Source of the DNA: Noviherbaspirillum sedimenti
GTDB taxonomy: Bacteria > Pseudomonadota > Gammaproteobacteria > Burkholderiales > Burkholderiaceae_D
Direction of reading: 5' to 3'
Length of the DNA stretch: 64,000 nt
NCBI RefSeq assembly: GCF_003590835.1
Contig: NZ_QYUQ01000002.1
Coordinates: forward strand, 2,480,001-2,544,000
Shown: positions 19,707 through 27,935 of the stretch, piece after piece
Layout: the number at the start of each line of letters is the position of its first letter
Position numbering within the stretch: the first letter of the stretch is position 1
The notes under the pieces: generated by a model
Told to the model about the DNA's origin: nothing
What the model saw: only the letters and a program-made list of their open reading frames with translations
Databases searched by the model: none
Translations under genes and position numbers: made by a program

Positions 19707-20273
19707 ATGAAACTGATCGTCCTGGACCGCAACGGCGTCATCAACCAGTACGCCGAAGGCTACATCAAGTCGCCGGAGGAATGGATCCCGATTCCGGGGG
19801 CGCTGCAGGCGATCGCCCGCCTGAACCAGGCGGACTACCGGGTGGTGGTGACCACCAACCAGTCCGGCATCGCACGCGGCAAGCTCTCCATCGTGGCGCT
19901 GAACGCGATTCACCAGAAGATGCACGAAGCTGCGCAGATGGTGGGCGCCGATATCGATGCAGTGTTTTATTGCCCGCACGCCGTCGAGGATAACTGCGAT
20001 TGCCGCAAGCCCAAGCCCGGCATGCTGCGCGCCATCGGCAAGCGCTATGATGTCAACCTGAAGGACGTGCCGGTTGTCGGCGACTCGCTGTGCGACCTGC
20101 AGGCGGCCTTCGTCTCGGGTTGCACTCCCTACCTGGTTTTGACCGGCAATGGCGAGCAAACCCGCGACAAAGGCGGCCTGCCGCCGGGCACCCTGATTTT
20201 TCCCGACCTCGCCGCCGCCGTCGAGCACATCCTGACGGCCGCCCCGGCGCCGGCCGCCACCGGCACCCCCTGA
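19707..20273 (+). CDS. gmhB: D-glycero-D-manno-heptose 1,7-bisphosphate 7-phosphatase-like HAD protein
   Basis: A 188-residue HAD phosphatase of the GmhB type, which removes the C7 phosphate in ADP-heptose synthesis for LPS inner core. Present are VTTNQSGIARG, the zinc-site pattern CPHAVEDNCDCRKPKPGML and VVGDSLCDLQAA. The first HAD motif reads LDRNGVIN: nucleophile Asp7 is kept, but position 9, normally the general acid Asp, is Asn (codon AAC). This may lower or abolish activity. Another gmhB copy could exist elsewhere. Position between glyS and plsC is the usual one. Confidence 0.88.
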   Translation: MKLIVLDRNGVINQYAEGYIKSPEEWIPIPGALQAIARLNQADYRVVVTTNQSGIARGKLSIVALNAIHQKMHEAAQMVGADIDAVFYCPHAVEDNCDCRKPKPGMLRAIGKRYDVNLKDVPVVGDSLCDLQAAFVSGCTPYLVLTGNGEQTRDKGGLPPGTLIFPDLAAAVEHILTAAPAPAATGTP

Positions 20274-20300
20274 CCCCTTTTTTCAAGATAGGCTGATTCC

Positions 20301-21065
20301 ATGTCGCGCTTCTGGCTGTTCCTGCGTTCGCTCCTGTTTGCCTTGCTGATGGTGCTCGCCACCCTCATCTGGGCGCCGCTCTGCTTTTTTTTCGCGCCGC
20401 TGCCCTATGCCCGCCGCTACTACTGGACGTCGCGCTGGAATGTGTTCGTGATCTGGTCCGCCCGCGTCATCTGCGGCATCCGCTATGAGGTCAAGGGCTG
20501 GGAAAACCTGCCCGACGCCCCCGTGATCCTGCTGTCGAAGCACCAGTCGGCCTGGGAAACCATTTTTTATCTGGCTGCCATGCCACGACCGCTGGTATTC
20601 GTCTACAAGAAGGCGCTCGGCTATATTCCATTTTTCGGCTGGGGTATTGCCCTGCTGCGCATGATTCCGATCGACCGCAGCAAGGGCCGCGACGCCTTCG
20701 GGCAGATCCTCACGCAAGGCAAAAAACGCCTGGCCGACGGCCAGTGGATCATCATGTTCCCTGAAGGTACTCGCATCCCGGTCGGCAAGCGCGGCAAGTA
20801 CAAGGGCGGCGGCGCCCGCCTGGCAGTCGAAACCAATACGCTGGTGGTGCCGCTGGCGATGAATTCCGGCGAATGCTGGCCGAAGAACTCATTCATCAAG
20901 CAACCGGGCCTGATCACCGTCTCGATCGGCAAACCCCTCTCGCCGCAAGGCCTGAACCCGGCGGAAATGATGCAACAGGTCGAAAATTGGATAGAATCGG
21001 AAATGCGGGTGATTTCGCCCGCGGTGTATGCCCGCAAGCCATCCAACCACGCGACCGAACCTTGA
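20301..21065 (+). CDS. plsC: 1-acyl-sn-glycerol-3-phosphate acyltransferase (PlsC)
   Basis: A 254-residue membrane acyltransferase that makes phosphatidic acid. An N-terminal helix (about residues 8-32) is followed by the catalytic block SKHQSAWET, an HX4E variant of the usual HX4D, and the substrate motif FPEGTRIPVGK. The HX4E form is common in beta-proteobacterial members as I recall, so I do not treat it as a defect. The stop codon overlaps the TTG start of the next gene. Confidence 0.93.
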   Translation: MSRFWLFLRSLLFALLMVLATLIWAPLCFFFAPLPYARRYYWTSRWNVFVIWSARVICGIRYEVKGWENLPDAPVILLSKHQSAWETIFYLAAMPRPLVFVYKKALGYIPFFGWGIALLRMIPIDRSKGRDAFGQILTQGKKRLADGQWIIMFPEGTRIPVGKRGKYKGGGARLAVETNTLVVPLAMNSGECWPKNSFIKQPGLITVSIGKPLSPQGLNPAEMMQQVENWIESEMRVISPAVYARKPSNHATEP

Positions 21066-21973
21066 AACTGCTCCGCCAGAGTTCGCCCGACCCGCAACAG
21101 CTTGCGCTGCAGCTGGATTTATTTGCTGCAGCGACGACGCCGGCCAGTGTACCTATGGCATCTGCGGCTCCCGCAGCACCGACAGCGCCGGCGACACCAT
21201 TCGCACCGCCCCCCGTCGTTTCCAACAGTGCCAGCAGTGTCCCGACGCCGGGCAAGCGGCGCATCCAGCTTGGCAGCCACCTGCTGGAATACACCCTGGT
21301 CCGCTCCAAGCGCCGCACGATCGGCTTTTTGATCGGTGACGAAGGCTTGCGCATGACCGCGCCCAAGTGGGTCAGCATCGCCGAGATCGAAGGCGCAATC
21401 CACGAAAAGCAGCGCTGGATCTTTGCCAAGCTCAATCAACGGCGCGAACGCTCGGCGCGCCGCCTGCAGCCGCAAATGCAGTGGCGCGATGGCGCCACCC
21501 TGCCCTACCTGGGCGCTGACATCACCCTCAGAATCGCCAGCGGCCGTTCCGCCGGCATCGAATTCCTGGAAGCCTCGCGCGAGCTGACCGTGTGCCTGCC
21601 GGCGGACGCCGGCGAGCAGCAATTGAAAGACCGCGTGCAAGGCTGGCTGCAGGGCGAGGCCAGGCGCATCTTCACCGAACGCCTGCCGCTATATGCCGCC
21701 AGGCTGGAGGTCGCCTACCGCGCCTTTTCCCTCTCCTCGGCCACCACACAATGGGGCTCCTGCACTGCCGATGGCCGCATCCGCCTGAACTGGCGCCTGG
21801 TGCACTTTACCTTGCCACTGATCGATTACGTGATTGCGCACGAACTGTCGCACCTGCGCGAAATGAACCACAGCCCGCGTTTCTGGGCGACGGTGCAATC
21901 GATCTTCCCGGAATTCCAGTCAGCCAGAAAGGCCTTGCGCGACCATGCGCCGGAAACCTTGCCGGTATTCTGA
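21062..21973 (+). CDS. YgjP/DUF45-type M48 metallopeptidase
   Basis: A predicted cytoplasmic zinc metalloprotease of the WLM/YgjP group, 303 residues from a TTG start at 21062. The TTG is chosen because it overlaps the plsC stop (TTGA) and gives LQLDLFAA, a motif seen at the start of relatives; ATG at 21155 is the alternative. A low-complexity Ala/Pro segment (about residues 28-60) precedes the domain. The active site is VIAHELSHLREMNHSPRFW: HELSH binds zinc. The specific substrate is unknown. Confidence 0.85.
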   Translation: MKLLRQSSPDPQQLALQLDLFAAATTPASVPMASAAPAAPTAPATPFAPPPVVSNSASSVPTPGKRRIQLGSHLLEYTLVRSKRRTIGFLIGDEGLRMTAPKWVSIAEIEGAIHEKQRWIFAKLNQRRERSARRLQPQMQWRDGATLPYLGADITLRIASGRSAGIEFLEASRELTVCLPADAGEQQLKDRVQGWLQGEARRIFTERLPLYAARLEVAYRAFSLSSATTQWGSCTADGRIRLNWRLVHFTLPLIDYVIAHELSHLREMNHSPRFWATVQSIFPEFQSARKALRDHAPETLPVF

Positions 21974-22292
21974 CCCGCCGAGCAAAATTCACTAATATAT
22001 GAGACAATTTTCCCGTGCGCTAGTTTTGGGCGCGGCGATGCGCCGATCCTGCTAACATCCCGGCTTCATTCGACCGGTGACGCGCCGCCTGGCTTGATCA
22101 GCCGGCGGATGTCGTCGCCGCATTGCCTTTTCGCCGCCAGCTCCCTGCGCACACGCCTGCCCGGTTTGCAGCCGCAGCGCCAGGATGCACCACGTCATTC
22201 CGTTCCGCTGAATGCAATCCGTCGGGCCGTTGGATTATTCCAATGCCGCCCTGGCAGCCGCATTTCGCCATGACATTCAAACAAGGAAAGCA
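21974..22292. other. intergenic region upstream of the MFS symporter
   Basis: No gene seen. The first 60 bases are AT-richer (CACTAATATATGAGAC) and may hold a promoter; the rest is GC-rich with no clear hairpin or operator. A ribosome site (AAGGAAAG) lies just before the ATG at 22293. Confidence 0.4.
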
Positions 22293-23600
22293 ATGAGCAC
22301 GCATCAAGCCAATGCGGGGACTATCAATTCCCCGGGCCGGGTATTGTTCGCCAGCCTGATCGGCACCACCATCGAATTCTTCGATTTCTATATTTACGCG
22401 ACGGCAGCAGTCCTGGTTTTTCCCAAGCTGTTTTTCCCCTCTTCGGAACCGACCGCCGCAGTCCTGCAATCGCTGGCAACCTTCGCCATCGCCTTCTTCG
22501 CCCGCCCGCTTGGCTCGGCCGTATTCGGCCATTACGGCGACCGCGTCGGCCGCAAGGTGACGCTGGTAGCTGCCTTGATGACCATGGGGATTTCCACTGT
22601 AGCCATCGGCCTTTTGCCTACCCATGCTTCGATCGGCGTGATGGCGCCAATCCTTCTGGCGCTGTGCCGCTTTGGCCAGGGTCTTGGCTTGGGCGGCGAG
22701 TGGGGCGGCGCGGTGCTGCTGGCCACGGAAAATGCTCCGCCCGGCAAAAGCGCCTGGTTTGGGATGTTCCCGCAACTGGGTGCGCCGATCGGTTTCTTCC
22801 TGTCCGGTGGCAGCTTTTTGCTGCTGGGCGAAGTGCTGACCGAGCAGCAGTTCTTCGACTTCGGCTGGCGCATCCCCTTCCTGGCCAGCGCCCTGCTGGT
22901 GCTGATGGGCCTGTACGTGCGCCTGCAAATCACCGAAACACCGGTATTCCAGAAAGTGCTGGACAAGCAGGAGCGCGTCAAGGTGCCTGTGCTGACCGTG
23001 ATGCGCGACCATACCCGGCCGCTGGTGCTGGGCACCGTCAGCGCAATGGCAACCTTCGTGCTGTTCTACCTGATGACCGTGTTCGCGCTCAGCTGGGGCA
23101 CCTCTGCGCTCGGCTATTCCCGCCATGACTTCCTGGTGGTGCAACTGTTCGCGGTGCTCTTCTTCGGCCTGGCCGTCCCGCTGTCGGCAATGCTGGCCGA
23201 CCGTCATGGCCGCCGCCAGACAATGATCCTGGTGACCGCCGCCATCGCCGTGTTCGGCTTCATGCTGGCGCCGCTGTTCGTCGCCGGCAGCATCGTCCAG
23301 GTGACGCTGTTCATGTCGCTCGGCCTGGCCCTGATGGGCTTGACCTACGGCCCGCTGGGCACTTACCTGGCCGAACTGTTTCCGCCCGAGGTGCGCTACA
23401 CCGGTTCATCGCTGACCTTCAACCTGGGGGGTATCCTGGGCGCGTCGCTGGCGCCGTATGCCGCCACCTGGCTGGCCACCAACCATGGCCTGCAGTATGT
23501 CGGCTACTACCTTGCGATCGCCGCGCTGCTGACGCTGGCCGCACTGGTGTTCACCAAAAAATCGGCGGCCGATTTCGTCGTCGTGGCCAAGGCAGCCTAG
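22293..23600 (+). CDS. MFS metabolite:H+ symporter (MHS family)
   Basis: A 435-residue, 12-helix transporter of the metabolite:H+ symporter family, related to ShiA, KgtP and YhjE. Typical features are GTTIEFFDFYIYATAA in helix 1, GHYGDRVGRK between helices 2 and 3, and GEWGGAVLLATENAP in the middle. ATG at 22293 is chosen because it follows AAGGAAAG and gives the usual N-terminus. The substrate, an organic acid or similar, cannot be read from sequence. It stands alone, with a strong inverted repeat after it. Confidence 0.88.
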   Translation: MSTHQANAGTINSPGRVLFASLIGTTIEFFDFYIYATAAVLVFPKLFFPSSEPTAAVLQSLATFAIAFFARPLGSAVFGHYGDRVGRKVTLVAALMTMGISTVAIGLLPTHASIGVMAPILLALCRFGQGLGLGGEWGGAVLLATENAPPGKSAWFGMFPQLGAPIGFFLSGGSFLLLGEVLTEQQFFDFGWRIPFLASALLVLMGLYVRLQITETPVFQKVLDKQERVKVPVLTVMRDHTRPLVLGTVSAMATFVLFYLMTVFALSWGTSALGYSRHDFLVVQLFAVLFFGLAVPLSAMLADRHGRRQTMILVTAAIAVFGFMLAPLFVAGSIVQVTLFMSLGLALMGLTYGPLGTYLAELFPPEVRYTGSSLTFNLGGILGASLAPYAATWLATNHGLQYVGYYLAIAALLTLAALVFTKKSAADFVVVAKAA

Positions 23601-23629
23601 CATTCAGGGGTATATAATAATTGTCTAAT

Positions 23630-23655
23630 GGCAACGTGACCTGCGTCACGTTGCC
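23630..23655. repeat. perfect 11-bp inverted repeat upstream of pagL
   Basis: GGCAACGTGAC (23630-23640) and GTCACGTTGCC (23645-23655) flank CTGC. It can fold as the end of the symporter transcript but has no U-tract. It lies directly upstream of the pagL promoter region, so an operator role is equally possible. Confidence 0.7.
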
Positions 23656-23691
23656 TGCCTTCTCAAAATTCCCGATACAATTTAGATAATC

Positions 23692-24234
23692 ATGAATACC
23701 CTTGCTTCCAAACTGGCTGCCATCGCCCTTTTGATGGCAGCGTCTCAGGTGCCGGCTCGCGCGGTGGATTCGGTCTCGCTCGAACTCGGCGCCGGCAACA
23801 AGAGCGACCTGGCGCGGGTGGGCGTGCAGTGGAAATGGGAACAGCGCTGGTGGCAATCCAACGGCACGCATATCGGTGGTTACTGGGACCTCAACCTGGG
23901 TCACTGGCGCGGCGACCGCCACCTGGATATTCCCGGCAATCGCCAGAACATCACGACCATCGGCATCACGCCGGTGTTTCGCTGGCAGAAAGACAATCTG
24001 CAAGGCTGGTATGGCGAACTGGGCATCGGTGCCAATTTGCTTAGCGGCTATTACGACAACAATGGCCACCAGTTATCGACCCGCTTCCAGTTCAGCGACC
24101 ACCTCGGCGTCGGCTACGTGTTCGCCAACAAACTGGATCTGAGCTTCCGCTTCCAGCACTTCTCGAATGCCAGCATCAAGCAACCCAACGACGGCGCGAA
24201 TTTCTCCATCCTGCGCCTCAGTTATCCACTCTGA
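23692..24234 (+). CDS. pagL: lipid A 3-O-deacylase (PagL-like outer-membrane protein)
   Basis: A 180-residue protein with a signal peptide (to about residue 24, ending ARA) and an eight-stranded barrel pattern ending in an aromatic-rich strand (LRLSYPL). PagL removes the 3-O acyl chain of lipid A in the outer membrane. The catalytic His and Ser are in [15 protein letters not shown]. The acidic third member reported for the Pseudomonas enzyme is not obvious; the next residues are GANF. A possible promoter (TTGCCT at 23651, TACAAT at 23676, 19 bp apart) precedes it, very close to the ATG. Its neighbour gloA is 13 bp downstream. Confidence 0.85.
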   Translation: MNTLASKLAAIALLMAASQVPARAVDSVSLELGAGNKSDLARVGVQWKWEQRWWQSNGTHIGGYWDLNLGHWRGDRHLDIPGNRQNITTIGITPVFRWQKDNLQGWYGELGIGANLLSGYYDNNGHQLSTRFQFSDHLGVGYVFANKLDLSFRFQHFSNASIKQPNDGANFSILRLSYPL

Positions 24235-24247
24235 CAAGGACTGCAGC

Positions 24248-24634
24248 ATGCACATCCTCCACACCATGCTGCGGGTCGGCGACCTGCAGCGTTCCATCGA
24301 TTTCTACACCCGCCTTTTGGGCATGACGCTGCTGCGCACCGTCGACCGTCCCGAGCAGCAGTACACGCTGGCGTATCTTGGCTACGGAAGCAACCCGGAG
24401 CATGCCGAACTGGAACTAACCTTCAATTACGGCGTGGACAAGTACGAATTGGGCAACGCCTACGGCCACATCGCCATCGCAGCCGACGACATCCGCGCCA
24501 CCTGCGACGGCATCAAGGCGGCCGGCGGTGTCGTGACGCGCGAACCAGGCCCGGTCAAGGGCGGCAGCACCATGATCGCCTTCGTGCAGGACCCGGACGG
24601 CTACAAGATCGAGTTGATCGAGCACGGTCTCTGA
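24248..24634 (+). CDS. gloA: lactoylglutathione lyase (glyoxalase I)
   Basis: A 128-residue vicinal-oxygen-chelate enzyme that converts the methylglyoxal-glutathione hemithioacetal to lactoylglutathione. Metal ligands are visible as His5 (MHILHTM), Glu in AELELTFN (about 56), His in YGHIAIA (about 74) and Glu in YKIELIE (about 122). ATG at 24248 has an AAGGA ribosome site upstream; the longer frame is inside pagL. It converges with rsmA, with no clear terminator between. Confidence 0.96.
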   Translation: MHILHTMLRVGDLQRSIDFYTRLLGMTLLRTVDRPEQQYTLAYLGYGSNPEHAELELTFNYGVDKYELGNAYGHIAIAADDIRATCDGIKAAGGVVTREPGPVKGGSTMIAFVQDPDGYKIELIEHGL

Positions 24635-24661
24635 GTCGCCGTGGTGAGCGGCGGGGGGAGT

Positions 24662-25438
24662 TTATGCCGCTGACAGACGCCTGCCCAAGGCAACGAACTG
24701 CGGCATCGGCACCGCTTCCGGCCGCGCCTGCGGATCGATGCCGGCATCGATCAGCTCAGCTTCGGTAAACATCCCGGCCAGGCAATTGCGGATCACCTTG
24801 CGGCGCTGCGAGAATGCCTTGGTGACCACCTTTTCCAGACTGGCCTGGTCGCAAGGCAGCGGATTTTGCAGGGGGATCATGCGCACAATGGCCGAATCCA
24901 CCCGCGGCGGCGGATCGAAGGCAGTCGGCGGCACCACGAACATGAGCTCCATGTGATAGCGCCACTGCAGCATCACCGATAGCCGCCCGAACGCCTTGCT
25001 GCCCGGTTCGGCGACCATTCTTTCGACAACTTCCTTTTGCAGCATGAAATGCTGGTCCTGCACCTGGCTGGCGATCTGCGCCAGATGGAACAGCAAGGGG
25101 CTGGAAATGTTGTAGGGCAGGTTACCGACCACCCGCAGCTTTTTTCCCGCCGGTCGCGGAATGCTGGAGAAATCGAATTGCAAGGCATCTGCCGAGTGCA
25201 CGACCAGGCGCGTCGGATCGAAATTCTTTTGCAGGCGCGCGACCAGGTCGCGGTCGAGTTCGACCACATGGAGTTGCCCGAGCGAGTCAAGCAGCAACCT
25301 GGTCATCGCCGCCAGGCCCGGGCCGATCTCGACCATGGCGTCATCGGCTTGCGGATCGATCGTGCGGATGATGTCGTGCAAAACGCCGTCGTCGGTCAGG
25401 AAATTCTGGCCGAAACGCTTGCGGGGAATGTGTTTCAT
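24662..25438 (-). CDS. rsmA: 16S rRNA adenine dimethyltransferase (RsmA/KsgA)
   Basis: A 258-residue enzyme that dimethylates A1518 and A1519 of 16S rRNA late in small-subunit assembly. It starts [18 protein letters not shown], has the SAM motif [10 protein letters not shown] and the catalytic [10 protein letters not shown]. Its start overlaps the pdxA stop (ATGA), indicating coupled translation. The order surA-pdxA-rsmA is conserved in many proteobacteria. Confidence 0.96.
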   Translation of the reverse strand: MKHIPRKRFGQNFLTDDGVLHDIIRTIDPQADDAMVEIGPGLAAMTRLLLDSLGQLHVVELDRDLVARLQKNFDPTRLVVHSADALQFDFSSIPRPAGKKLRVVGNLPYNISSPLLFHLAQIASQVQDQHFMLQKEVVERMVAEPGSKAFGRLSVMLQWRYHMELMFVVPPTAFDPPPRVDSAIVRMIPLQNPLPCDQASLEKVVTKAFSQRRKVIRNCLAGMFTEAELIDAGIDPQARPEAVPMPQFVALGRRLSAA

Positions 25439-26490
25439 GACTTCCTTGAAGAAGCGGACGCCGCCGCCATGTGCGCCGCTGTGCGGATCGCTTCGATCAT
25501 GCTGCCGCAATCGGCATGGCCGAGACCGCGCGCGGCCAGGTCGAGGGCGGTGCCGTGGTCGACCGAAGTGCGGATGATCGGCAAGCCGAGCGTGATATTG
25601 ACGCCGCGCCCGAAGCTGGCGTGCTTGAGCACCGGCAGTCCCTGGTCGTGGTACATCGCCAGTACGCAATCGGCGTCCTGCAGGTATTTCGGCTGGAACA
25701 GGGTATCGGCTGGATAGGGACCGGTGGCATCGATGCCGCGCGCCTGCGCCGCCTGCAACGCCGGGCCGATGACGTCGATTTCCTCGCGGCCGAGATAGCC
25801 CCCCTCGCCCGCATGGGGATTCAAGCCGGTCACGAGGATGCGCGGACTGGCGATGCCGAATTTTGCCTGCAGGTCGGCGTGGATGATTTCGATCGTGCGC
25901 AACAAGCCTTCGACGGTAATCGCCGCCGGCACATCCTTCAGCGGCAGGTGCGTGGTCGCCAGCGCCACGCGCAGGGGATGCGGCGCGTCGCCGCCGGCTA
26001 ACATCATCACCACCTGCGGCGTGGCGGTCTTCTGCGCCAGATATTCGGTATGACCGGTGAAGGCGACACCGGCATCGTAGATTGTGCTCTTTTGCAGTGG
26101 CGCCGTGACTACCGCGTCGAACAGGCGCATCTGCGTGCCCGCGATGGCGATATCCAGCATCTGCAATAGCGCGCGGCCATTGCGCGAATCAAGCCGGCCC
26201 GGCACCACCACTTCGGCCAGCGGGCAATCGATCACGGCCAGACGGTCCGCCGGAAAGCGCGGCAAGCCGGCATCGGAAACCGCCATCCATGACACCGCCG
26301 CCAGACGCATTTCAGGGTCGATCGTCTCGGCCGTCTGCGCCAGGAAAGCAGCGTCGCCAACCAGCACGCAATTGACTTCGCCGCGCAACTGCCACGCCGC
26401 CCGCAGGGATATTTCAGGGCCGATGCCGGCCGGCTCGCCGACCGTAATGGCGATCGTCGGCCTTTGTTGCGACGTGACTTGCTCAGGCAT
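25435..26490 (-). CDS. pdxA: 4-hydroxythreonine-4-phosphate dehydrogenase (PdxA)
   Basis: A 351-residue NAD-dependent enzyme of pyridoxal phosphate synthesis. It starts with [13 protein letters not shown] after a short tail and has the metal-binding GHTEYLA and the substrate segments [10 protein letters not shown] and [11 protein letters not shown]. It overlaps surA by one base (TAATG) and rsmA by four. The length is slightly above the E. coli enzyme. Confidence 0.96.
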   Translation of the reverse strand: MPEQVTSQQRPTIAITVGEPAGIGPEISLRAAWQLRGEVNCVLVGDAAFLAQTAETIDPEMRLAAVSWMAVSDAGLPRFPADRLAVIDCPLAEVVVPGRLDSRNGRALLQMLDIAIAGTQMRLFDAVVTAPLQKSTIYDAGVAFTGHTEYLAQKTATPQVVMMLAGGDAPHPLRVALATTHLPLKDVPAAITVEGLLRTIEIIHADLQAKFGIASPRILVTGLNPHAGEGGYLGREEIDVIGPALQAAQARGIDATGPYPADTLFQPKYLQDADCVLAMYHDQGLPVLKHASFGRGVNITLGLPIIRTSVDHGTALDLAARGLGHADCGSMIEAIRTAAHMAAASASSRKS

Positions 26491-27920
26491 TATTTTTCTT
26501 CATTACGGTATTCGACATAGGCGCGGTCGCGCACCTGGCGCAGCCATTCCTGGGTCGCTTCTTCCAGCTTGCGCTCGCGCAGCACCTGGCGCGCGACCAG
26601 GCGCTTGCGTTCCTTCGAGACATCCTCGGTCTTGCGTTCCAATACCTGGATCAGGTGGAAGCCGAAGGGCGATTCGATCGGTTCGCTGATCTGTCCCGGT
26701 TGTAATGCATCCATGGCGCGCTCGAATTCCGGCACGGTGTCGCCCGGATAGATCCAGCCAAGGTCGCCGCCCTTGGATGCGGTCAGGTCGTTGGAATTGG
26801 AACGGGCCAGTTCCTCGAAGGTGGCAGCCTTGTTATCCAGGCGCTGCTTCAGCTCCTGCAGGCGGCGCTGGGCGTCGAGCGACGAGACGATCTGGTTGAC
26901 CTTGATCAGAATATGACGCGCGTGGGTCTGCGTGATGGAGGTCGGCGCAGCGGCGCCATTGCCGGCGCCGGCGCGCACCACGCTCGGCGTGCGCTTGCCG
27001 ACCAGTTTCAGGATATGGAAACCGTTTGCGCTCTTGACCAGCGGCGCCACTTCGCCCGGCTGCAGGCTGGCCACTGAATCGACGAACAGTTGCGGCAGGC
27101 GATCCTGGTTGCGCCAGCCGAGTTCGCCGCCTTTCAGGGCATCGTCGGCATCGCTGGAAGCTGCCGCCAGCTTGGCAAAGTCAGCGCCCGATTTCAGCTG
27201 CTGCAGGAGCTGCTCGGCACGTTGCCGGCGCTGCTCGATCTGCTCGGGCGAGGCGTTCTCGGGGATGCGCACCAGAATCTGCGCCAGGTTCCATTCCTGC
27301 TGCGAATGCCCGGCGCCGGCGTCTTCCGCCAGGTAGTTTTCGATTTCCGATTCGCTGATCTGGATACGGTTGTCGACTTCGCGCTCGCGCAGGCGCTGCA
27401 TGATGATTTCGTGACGGATCTCTTCACGGAACTTCGCAAACGACGTGCCTTCCTGTTCCAGCTGGCTGCGGAACTGCTGCAGTGTCATGCGGTTCTGCTC
27501 GGCGATCCGCGCCACCGCCCGGTCGAGCATGGTGTCATCGACCTGGATGTTCATGTCCTTTGCCAGCTGCAGTTGCGCGGATTCGACGATCATGCGTTCC
27601 AGCACCTGCCGCTGCAGCTCGGCGCGCGGTGGCATGCCGCCCTGCCCCTGGCCCTGCGCGGCGATGCGCCTGGCGATCATGTCGGTGCGGTCTGCCAGTT
27701 CCTGCTGCGTGATGACTTCGTTGTTGACCACCGCGACGATGGCATCGACCGTGCGGATGCGCGCAGGGCTGGTCGCGGCAGGCGCCAGCGGGGCCGCGCC
27801 CGGCTTGAACTGCGACCAGGCGTCGGGAGCCGCGGCCAGCGTCAGACAGGACAGGATGCATGCAAGCGCGCTGCGGGAAAACGGAGGGCGGGTGTTTCGC
27901 ATAATGTGCAGTGAATCCAT
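26490..27920 (-). CDS. surA: periplasmic chaperone/peptidyl-prolyl isomerase SurA
   Basis: A 476-residue periplasmic chaperone for outer-membrane proteins. A signal peptide (to about residue 36) is followed by the SurA N-domain ([18 protein letters not shown]), two parvulin domains (with GGELGWRN and [10 protein letters not shown]) and a C-terminal helix. Two starts are possible: ATG 27920, used here, and ATG 27902 (MRNTRPPFS); neither has a strong ribosome site. It lies 15 bp downstream of lptD, whose product is a SurA client. Confidence 0.95.
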   Translation of the reverse strand: MDSLHIMRNTRPPFSRSALACILSCLTLAAAPDAWSQFKPGAAPLAPAATSPARIRTVDAIVAVVNNEVITQQELADRTDMIARRIAAQGQGQGGMPPRAELQRQVLERMIVESAQLQLAKDMNIQVDDTMLDRAVARIAEQNRMTLQQFRSQLEQEGTSFAKFREEIRHEIIMQRLREREVDNRIQISESEIENYLAEDAGAGHSQQEWNLAQILVRIPENASPEQIEQRRQRAEQLLQQLKSGADFAKLAAASSDADDALKGGELGWRNQDRLPQLFVDSVASLQPGEVAPLVKSANGFHILKLVGKRTPSVVRAGAGNGAAAPTSITQTHARHILIKVNQIVSSLDAQRRLQELKQRLDNKAATFEELARSNSNDLTASKGGDLGWIYPGDTVPEFERAMDALQPGQISEPIESPFGFHLIQVLERKTEDVSKERKRLVARQVLRERKLEEATQEWLRQVRDRAYVEYRNEEK

Positions 27921-27935
27921 GAGTTAGGTAAGAAC

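Noticed and set aside
17594..19744. 716-codon minus-strand frame opposite glyS
   Set aside because: Antisense shadow; glyS is certain.
20301..21065. HX4E instead of HX4D in PlsC considered as an active-site defect
   Set aside because: The SKHQSAWET form is common in beta-proteobacterial PlsC as I recall, so it is probably a normal variant.
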